DNA of 5,361 nt from assembly GCA_014239005.1 (NCBI GenBank), contig JABAAA010000095.1, positions 1-5,361 of the forward strand, in the 5' to 3' direction. The stretch is from Alphaproteobacteria bacterium. Its GTDB lineage: Bacteria; Pseudomonadota; Alphaproteobacteria; JABAAW01. The translations under genes were made by a program, and so were the position numbers. This document shows, piece after piece, positions 5,177 to 5,361 of the stretch (position 1 is the stretch's first letter; the number at the start of each line of letters is the position of its first letter). The notes below the pieces were generated by a model, which had not been told where the DNA came from, searched no databases, and saw only the letters and a list, made by a program, of their open reading frames with translations.

Positions 5177-5361
5177 CCTTCGTGCTTTGCACGCCGAGCG
5201 TGTCGAGAAAACGAGCAGAAGCTTTGTCCTGACAGAGCGCGAAGTCGATGTTTTGCATCGTGCGCTGTGCGATGCTGCGCTCGGCGGACAGGGTGAGCTT
5301 CGCCAAGCCTTGCCAGCGTCGAAAGCTTTTTTCCGACATCCGCGCTTGCACGAACAACAGC
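5130..5361 (-). CDS. waaA: Kdo transferase WaaA, middle part before the apparent frameshift (5' end outside window)
   Basis: This frame is open from the right edge of the window to TAG at 5130-5132. It carries the middle of WaaA: FVQARMSEKSFRRW (family: VNARLSERSFRRW), then a stretch resembling the acceptor-lobe end (DFALCQDKASARFLDTLGV) and the AGNLKSL segment at the hinge between the two GT-B lobes. The family then continues about 23-26 residues to the W-I-A-A-STH motif. Here the frame instead stops 9 codons after GNLK, while the expected continuation lies one base forward. The likely junction is the C-rich stretch of the coding strand at 5136-5153. The N-terminal membrane anchor and the catalytic glutamate known from the family are outside the window. 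Both pieces together are best described as one frameshifted waaA gene. Confidence 0.82.
   Translation of the reverse strand, partial: LLFVQARMSEKSFRRWQGLAKLTLSAERSIAQRTMQNIDFALCQDKASARFLDTLGVQSTKVAGNLKSLPAPHPPR

Overview
This window comes from a Gram-negative bacterium, most likely an alphaproteobacterium. It carries a lipopolysaccharide Kdo transferase gene (waaA), a DUF1244 gene of the kind common in Alpha- and Gammaproteobacteria, and a complete Hsp70 chaperone set behind a sigma-32 (RpoH)-type promoter. No CIRCE operator was found. The genus cannot be fixed from this sequence alone.

All genes lie on the minus strand, so transcription runs from right to left. From the right edge: the 3' part of waaA (4514 to beyond 5361), which is split by an apparent +1 frameshift near 5133-5160; a 102-residue DUF1244 protein (4158-4466) 47 bp after waaA; and a 192-bp intergenic region (3966-4157). 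That region holds three phased T6/A6 tracts, an excellent heat-shock promoter (CTTG, 16-nt spacer, CCCCATCTA) and an unusual dnaK leader in which 69 nt of the transcript strand contain no G. Then come dnaK (1983-3965), a 163-bp spacer with a 14-bp tandem duplication, dnaJ (671-1819) and, 23 bp further on, grpE (647 to beyond the left edge). The grpE gene reaches the edge without its stop codon and was identified by reading its frame by hand.

DnaK, DnaJ and GrpE work as one machine. DnaJ delivers unfolded clients and triggers ATP hydrolysis by DnaK, and GrpE exchanges the nucleotide. Placing all three behind one RpoH promoter would co-induce them on heat shock. The order dnaK-dnaJ-grpE, with grpE last, differs from the common grpE-dnaK-dnaJ order and from the split dnaK-dnaJ plus distant grpE arrangement.

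I see no novel multi-gene system here: the protein families are all familiar. The parts that merit attention are the dnaK control region (G-free leader, pentamer repeats, possible G-quadruplex, phased A-tracts), the broken and divergent waaA, and the sharp change of synonymous codon choice between neighbouring genes of the same chaperone cluster.
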